Shown: positions 59,029-64,000 of the stretch, in pieces | How positions within the stretch are numbered: the first letter of the stretch is position 1 | Layout of the letters: each line of letters opens with the position of its first letter | NCBI GenBank assembly: GCA_001936135.1 | Contig: CP012817.1 | Location: 248,001-312,000 of the forward strand | Direction of reading: 5' to 3' | From: Saccharomycopsis fibuligera x Saccharomycopsis cf. fibuligera | Lineage: Eukaryota; Ascomycota; Saccharomycetes; Ascoideales; Saccharomycopsidaceae | Length of the DNA stretch: 64,000 bases | Notes under the pieces: generated by a model | Databases searched by the model: none | Told to the model about the DNA's origin: nothing | What the model saw: only the letters and a program-made list of their open reading frames with translations | Translations under genes and position numbers: made by a program

Positions 59029-60243
59029 TTTCTTGTTATTCCATATTTATTTGCTCTAGTTTCTTGTTTTTCCGTGATCTTCTTTTTATACTTTTACTGA
59101 AAAATAATTTTTTAAAAAAATTTTCTTTCATGTCTTGTGTTTTCCCCCTATTCTATTTTTTTTTTTTTTTTTGTTCATGTTTTGTTATTTACATATTAAT
59201 TACTGATTCAGGCCTATGTCAACGTTTTCTCCTATGAATAATTTATCCTGTACTATAATCTCAAAAAAGCATTCCAAACTTGTATTTGATTTCAGGGACT
59301 TCCCTTGTAAGATGGGATGTGAAGGCCTTAGAAACTTCAGGCATAATACAACGTGAGTTTGAGAAATGAAAAAAACGGAGACAGTCTAGATGGAAGAGGC
59401 TAATTGGTCCAAAATTTCACTGATTGACTAGTTCTTCAAACGAAATGCAATGCTGACGCCCGTGCTTCCCGGGACGTATTCAAACAACGAAACATCTGGA
59501 CGAATGGATGCACTAAAGCATATTAACGTTCATTACTTCAATTAGAAGAGAGAGGGTATTGTATTGACTTACACATTTCCTCGTTATAACTATATAGCAG
59601 GTTGTAATACACTTGGGTGTTTATCAGCAGTTTCTACAATATACCTTAAAAGACTCTTAATCTGTGTATATAAACGCAAACATAGGTTTTAAATGCTCCC
59701 GCCATAATGCATGTAGATCCGAGTATCAGACGAGAAACACTCAGTTAGTGCATTGGCTATTTCTTTTTTCTTTGCTCATTGACTATAGACTTAGCTTATA
59801 ATTTCTAAATAGCACATAATAAGGTCGGTGGGGGCATATCACATCCCGCTGTGCTTTGCCATATGTGGTAATTATTGTGGAGCAGTTAGTCTCGGAAGCT
59901 TGACAGGCGGAAGTTCTAAACCGGAGAGAGACAATTAATGCTAATTATAGTTTACTTTAGCTTTACATATTTGTATCGGACGATATTTCTAGGACTACGG
60001 ATGCTGTGTATAAAGGAAAGTTATTATAGCTTTGAAATTTGATATCTTCTTTATTGACTATTTGCCTACTATTGTACTAATCAATTTGTCGAGCAAGCAT
60101 CATTCGACACCCTTGCGTCTGGTGATTTTCGAAACTTAACAGTTTTATAATTCCGACTGACATACATTATAATCAAAAACTATTCAAAGTATTGTTGAAA
60201 TAGAACATAAGTTGAAACATAATATCATTATAACTGTTGAAAA
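59029..60243. promoter_or_regulatory. DLD1 upstream region
   Basis: 1.2 kb without a gene, with a T run at 59156-59172. TATATAAA-like motifs lie at about 59666 and TGTATAAAG at about 60008; the latter is 235 bp before the ATG and the more likely TATA. The length fits a regulated, carbon-source-responsive promoter, but no specific site is claimed. Confidence 0.45.
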
Positions 60244-62013
60244 ATGAGGCACATATTCAACCAGGCCTTATCAAGGTCCTGTATTTCTCCATTAACTGTG
60301 AGACGAACTAATTTTCAACTACCGAAAACACACCTTAGTTTTGTCAACAAAAGACCAGTTTCCGGCTCCTCTTCAACCGCCCCCACTACACTAACATCAC
60401 TCAACCCTTCCAAATACAACACTTTTACCATTATTTTAACATCTGCTCTTGTATTTGGTAGCGTCGGGTTATATTTGGGAAACAACTACGCCAAAGATAT
60501 CATTTACCAAAACCCACCTTCAGACCTCTTTCCACTTGAGTCCACTACTGCTTTGCAATCTTTACTGTCACCAAAATATGGACATTATGAAGACTACAAC
60601 AAGGCATTTGCAGAAATTGAAGCCATAATAGGGAAAGATAATACCAGTACCGCCATCACCACCAGAAAAGACCATTCCGATACGTACTGGAACACTCATC
60701 ATGCTACGGCTGATCAAAAACCATTTGCCGTGGTTTACCCACGATCCACTGAGCAAGTATCACAAATAATGAAAATATGCACCAAGTATCGTATTCCAGT
60801 GGTGCCATTCTCAGGAGGCACTTCACTTGAGGGTCATTTCATACCAACACGAGGTGGAATTTGTTTAGATTTCAGTAACATGAATCAAATCCTTGAATTG
60901 CATGAAAAAGACCTTGACGTTGTTGTGCAACCAGGAGTACCATGGGAAGATTTAGGTGACTACTTATCGGAGAAAAACCTCATGTTTGGCTGCGATCCTG
61001 GTCCAACGGCACAGATTGGTGGCATGGTTGCTACTCTGTGTTCAGGTACAAATGCTGCACGATATGGTACAATGAAGGATAATGTGTTGAGTTTGACGGT
61101 GGTGCTTGCTGATGGCACCATCATCAAGACTCGTAAAAGACCAAGAAAATCAAGTGCTGGCTACAATTTGACCAATTTGTTTGTAGGCAGTGAGGGGACT
61201 TTAGGAGTTGTTACTGAAGCAACATTAAAGTTATACGTAAAGCCTCACGCGGAACTGATTGCCGTGGTTAGTTATGATTCTATTGAAGATGCGGCTACCA
61301 CAGTGGAGCATATTGTTGGACAAGGAATTCAAGTTAATGCTGTTGAATTGTTGGATGACAAGATGATGAAATGCATTAATCATGCTGAGCAGACTTCGAG
61401 AAAATGGCGTGAAAAACCAACATTGTTTTTCAAGTTGGGTGGTACAAAGGAAGGAGTGAAAGAATTAATCAAAACGGTTGAAGACATCGCCAAAGAAAAC
61501 AATAGTATATCTTTTACATTTGCACAAGATGAAGATGAAAAAGAAGAGCTTTGGCAAGCACGGAAAGTAGCCTTATGGTCTACAATTGACTTTGGTCGTT
61601 CTTCAAATCCAAATGTTCAACTTTGGACCACCGATGTGGCGGTACCAGTGTCAAGATTGGCTAAAGTCCTAAAGGAAACTAAAGCGGACATGGCTCTGTC
61701 TGGTTTAACCGCAACTTTAGTGGGGCATGTTGGAGACGGAAATTTTCATGCATTTTTGCTTTATGACGAAGAAAAGGAGCGCAAAATTGCTGAAAAATTG
61801 GTGGACAAAATGGTGAAACGAGCATTGGAAAATGAGGGAACATGTACTGGTGAGCATGGTGTTGGATATGGGAAAAGAGAGTACTTGTTGGAGGAAGTTG
61901 GTGAGGATACTGTGGCAGTAATGAGAAAATTGAAGATGGCGTTGGATCCGTTGAGAATACTTAATGCTGATAAGGTGATTCATATTGACCCAAATGAACT
62001 GGTTACACATTGA
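60244..62013 (+). CDS. DLD1: Mitochondrial D-lactate dehydrogenase (cytochrome c)
   Basis: An FAD enzyme that oxidises D-lactate to pyruvate and passes electrons to cytochrome c at the inner membrane. 589 residues. The N-terminus is Arg/Ser-rich (mitochondrial presequence), followed by one hydrophobic segment at about 60-80 (IILTSALVFGSVGLYLG). The FAD-binding PCMH domain contains VVPFSGGTSLEGH near residue 190 and DPGPTAQIGGMVAT. The FAD-oxidase C-terminal domain has VGHVGDGNFHAF (metal/substrate His) and GTCTGEHGVGYGKREYL. The presequence plus membrane helix favour Dld1 over the matrix Dld2. The ATG at 60244 is in an A-rich context. Confidence 0.93.
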   Translation: MRHIFNQALSRSCISPLTVRRTNFQLPKTHLSFVNKRPVSGSSSTAPTTLTSLNPSKYNTFTIILTSALVFGSVGLYLGNNYAKDIIYQNPPSDLFPLESTTALQSLLSPKYGHYEDYNKAFAEIEAIIGKDNTSTAITTRKDHSDTYWNTHHATADQKPFAVVYPRSTEQVSQIMKICTKYRIPVVPFSGGTSLEGHFIPTRGGICLDFSNMNQILELHEKDLDVVVQPGVPWEDLGDYLSEKNLMFGCDPGPTAQIGGMVATLCSGTNAARYGTMKDNVLSLTVVLADGTIIKTRKRPRKSSAGYNLTNLFVGSEGTLGVVTEATLKLYVKPHAELIAVVSYDSIEDAATTVEHIVGQGIQVNAVELLDDKMMKCINHAEQTSRKWREKPTLFFKLGGTKEGVKELIKTVEDIAKENNSISFTFAQDEDEKEELWQARKVALWSTIDFGRSSNPNVQLWTTDVAVPVSRLAKVLKETKADMALSGLTATLVGHVGDGNFHAFLLYDEEKERKIAEKLVDKMVKRALENEGTCTGEHGVGYGKREYLLEEVGEDTVAVMRKLKMALDPLRILNADKVIHIDPNELVTH

Positions 62014-62662
62014 GTTAGAAAGCTATGAGTGATTGGTGCTCGCGAACAACATCGAATTTGGTTTCTCAAAGCTAAAACTTTAATCGCTTTTTGAGTATTG
62101 TATTTAATTTCTCAATTTAAAAATATTCTGGGTAAGCATAAAATATTCTTTTCTATAGCTAATATCAGAAAACCTTAATACAATAATATTTTCGTAAAAA
62201 TGAGACATAAAATGCAGTTCAACAAATTGAAGTGATAACTACAATTTACTGTCCCTACCATCCACCTACCACACAATTTTCATAAAAAAAAATATAATTT
62301 TGTCATACAAAAAAATCTATCAAAAACTCCTTTTTTTCATGCCGCAAAAGGGCCTCAAACTTTCAAAAATATTTTTACTTACAAACCTAATAATTTGATG
62401 ACAGATAAATGCCTTGGATAGGCTAAACATGATAACAATCAGAGAAAACAACTATGAAAACAATATAACCAACAAAAGCAAAAATTAAAGAAACGGGAAA
62501 AAAAAGATAAAGAGCTCAAAAGAAAAAAGTTTGATCGTAAGAAAAAACAATTAGGCAAAGCTTCAAGAATACAAATAATTTAACAGGCATGACAACATTA
62601 AAGATGGTGCTAAAACTCAATTTTTACATTCTTCAAGGACAAACCTTTTAGTTTTCCAACTT
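62014..62662. other. Convergent intergenic region DLD1 / permease
   Basis: 649 bp of AT-rich DNA between two 3' ends, with several A/T runs. No feature was recognised. Confidence 0.5.
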
Positions 62663-64000
62663 TCAACTATCCTTTTCTAAATACTTCATTTCCAATGGTC
62701 TAAGTACAGCATAGACCAAAAAAGTTGATGAGATACACAATTCCCAACCAATATCTCCACCAGCTTCACCAATCTGTCTGGATGCAAACCCGTTAAACCA
62801 ACTCTGGTCCATACCCATAACGGCTAACACCCATCCCACCAACATGGTGACAAATCCAGCATAACCTACTGGAATGTCCACAAAATTCTTTTTGGTAATT
62901 CTGTCATAGGTCAAGTCATAATTTAAAAGTTTGTTTTTTCTAATGAGCAAATGCTCACAAAGGGAAATACCTAAATAAATAGACACATTATACCCAATAA
63001 TAGATAAGAAATTTTCCATAGCAGTAGAAAAATCATAGTATGCAGGAATAGAAATGGCTAAAGAAATAACATTACCTAAGACACACCAGAAAAGCCTAGG
63101 AACTTTAGCAAATTCGGACCAAATAGCTTGCACCGACAAAGACAAGGAGTAAGACCCTGGTAAATTGTTGGCAATAGTCGAAAGACCCAACAACACACAA
63201 CAGAAACTACCAAATTTGCCTAATGAATGTGGCACCAAGATCTCATATGTCAAACCACCAATAGATGACTCTGCGTAAGCATCAGCCATTCTTGGGTTGG
63301 TGAAAGTGGTAGCTCCCATAGCAGCACCAAGGATTAAAGTAAGCAATGATGGCAAGGCGAGACCCAATACCATAGACCAAAAAACCTTCCAAGGTGGCAT
63401 GTTCGATGGCATATAAACAGTATAGTCAGCAGCTGAAGGAGTCCAACCGGCAACGAAACCAAAAACCACAGAAATGTAAGACAATACATTGCCGATTTCA
63501 GTTTTACCCGTGCCCATTTTACCTACGGTAAAGTCACCTTCAATTTTCAATCTGGCAATGATAACAAAACAAATCAAGAAATTTGGAATCCAAGAATATT
63601 TCTCGTAAGTGTGGATAACTTTGTAACCAAAGAATGCCAAGATTAAGGTGACAACCACAATAATAACACAACCAGCTGCTGGAGGCAATGGTCCAACTGC
63701 AACTAACAATTCAACTGCCCCAATAGAGTTAATCGCATTCCACCCTATACAGGAAATAACATTAAAAAGAGCAAATATTCTAGCTGCGTAGTTACCAACA
63801 AGAAACCTACTCAAAATTTGTTGTCTAAGACCAAACTTCATACCAAAAACCGCATATAAGCCAACAGGCAATGCGCCAATAAAACAAAACAACACAGAAA
63901 TGATCAATGTGGTCCAAAAGTCCAAGCCGTAGGCTGCAGTTCCAAGAGCACCCGTGCTGATGGCAGCAATCGACAAGTTTGGTGAAAGAAAAATGGTGAA
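62663..64000 (-). CDS. Purine-cytosine permease (FCY2 family), N-terminus outside the window
   Basis: 446 codons up to the window edge, open at its 5' end; the gene must begin beyond base 64000. At least ten hydrophobic segments are visible. Typical NCS1/Fcy2 features are FSPNLSIAAISTGALG-type TM1-2 residues, the loop before RFLVGNYAARIFALFNVISCIGWNAINS, and WTPSAADYTVYMP. These transporters import cytosine, adenine, guanine, hypoxanthine and 5-fluorocytosine with protons. CTG-clade yeasts have several copies (FCY2, FCY21, FCY22), so the exact member is open. The C-terminus ends LEMKYLEKDS. Confidence 0.9.
   Translation of the reverse strand, partial: FTIFLSPNLSIAAISTGALGTAAYGLDFWTTLIISVLFCFIGALPVGLYAVFGMKFGLRQQILSRFLVGNYAARIFALFNVISCIGWNAINSIGAVELLVAVGPLPPAAGCVIIVVVTLILAFFGYKVIHTYEKYSWIPNFLICFVIIARLKIEGDFTVGKMGTGKTEIGNVLSYISVVFGFVAGWTPSAADYTVYMPSNMPPWKVFWSMVLGLALPSLLTLILGAAMGATTFTNPRMADAYAESSIGGLTYEILVPHSLGKFGSFCCVLLGLSTIANNLPGSYSLSLSVQAIWSEFAKVPRLFWCVLGNVISLAISIPAYYDFSTAMENFLSIIGYNVSIYLGISLCEHLLIRKNKLLNYDLTYDRITKKNFVDIPVGYAGFVTMLVGWVLAVMGMDQSWFNGFASRQIGEAGGDIGWELCISSTFLVYAVLRPLEMKYLEKDS

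Overview
The window is nuclear DNA from a budding yeast of the CTG-Ser clade. The signs are short GTATGT...CACTAAC introns, S. cerevisiae-like proteins with long Gln, Asn, Ser and Asp runs, AT-rich intergenic DNA, and a CTG codon at 13104-13106 in the Bck1-like kinase domain where the S. cerevisiae protein, as I recall it, has serine. The very long low-complexity tracts suggest the Lodderomyces / Candida parapsilosis neighbourhood, but the species is an inference.

Layout. 1-3010: the 3' part of a PUF RNA-binding protein gene, then adenylate kinase ADK1. 3985-16806: IVY1 (minus), a very large BCK1-type MAPKKK (plus) starting 221 bp away, and the checkpoint kinase RAD53 (minus). 19529-23961: an aquaporin (plus) and eIF4B/TIF3 (minus), whose first exon is only four bases. 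24433-33093: FMP27, a giant bridge-like lipid-transfer protein. 35035-37950: a DNA-binding protein derived from a pogo/CENP-B-type transposase whose three catalytic acidic residues are all replaced. It is followed by almost 6 kb without a convincing gene, up to a secreted GH76-like enzyme at 43899. 46640-51366: RTR1, RRG1 and intron-bearing CDC14. 52200-55975 is a decay zone with a broken NADP-dependent reductase gene, tRNA-Asp(GTC), and the remains of a Ty3/gypsy-like LTR element next to the tRNA gene. 57451-64000: a DAL5/TNA1-family permease, mitochondrial D-lactate dehydrogenase, and a purine-cytosine permease cut by the window edge.

There is no operon logic. Most genes are housekeeping or signalling: cell-wall integrity (BCK1), DNA damage (RAD53), mitotic exit (CDC14), Pol II CTD phosphatase (RTR1), translation (TIF3), and vacuole / contact-site lipid biology (IVY1, FMP27). 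The most unusual items are the domesticated transposase with its exceptionally long upstream region, the expanded BCK1, and a possible tiny spliced gene near 17.5 kb.
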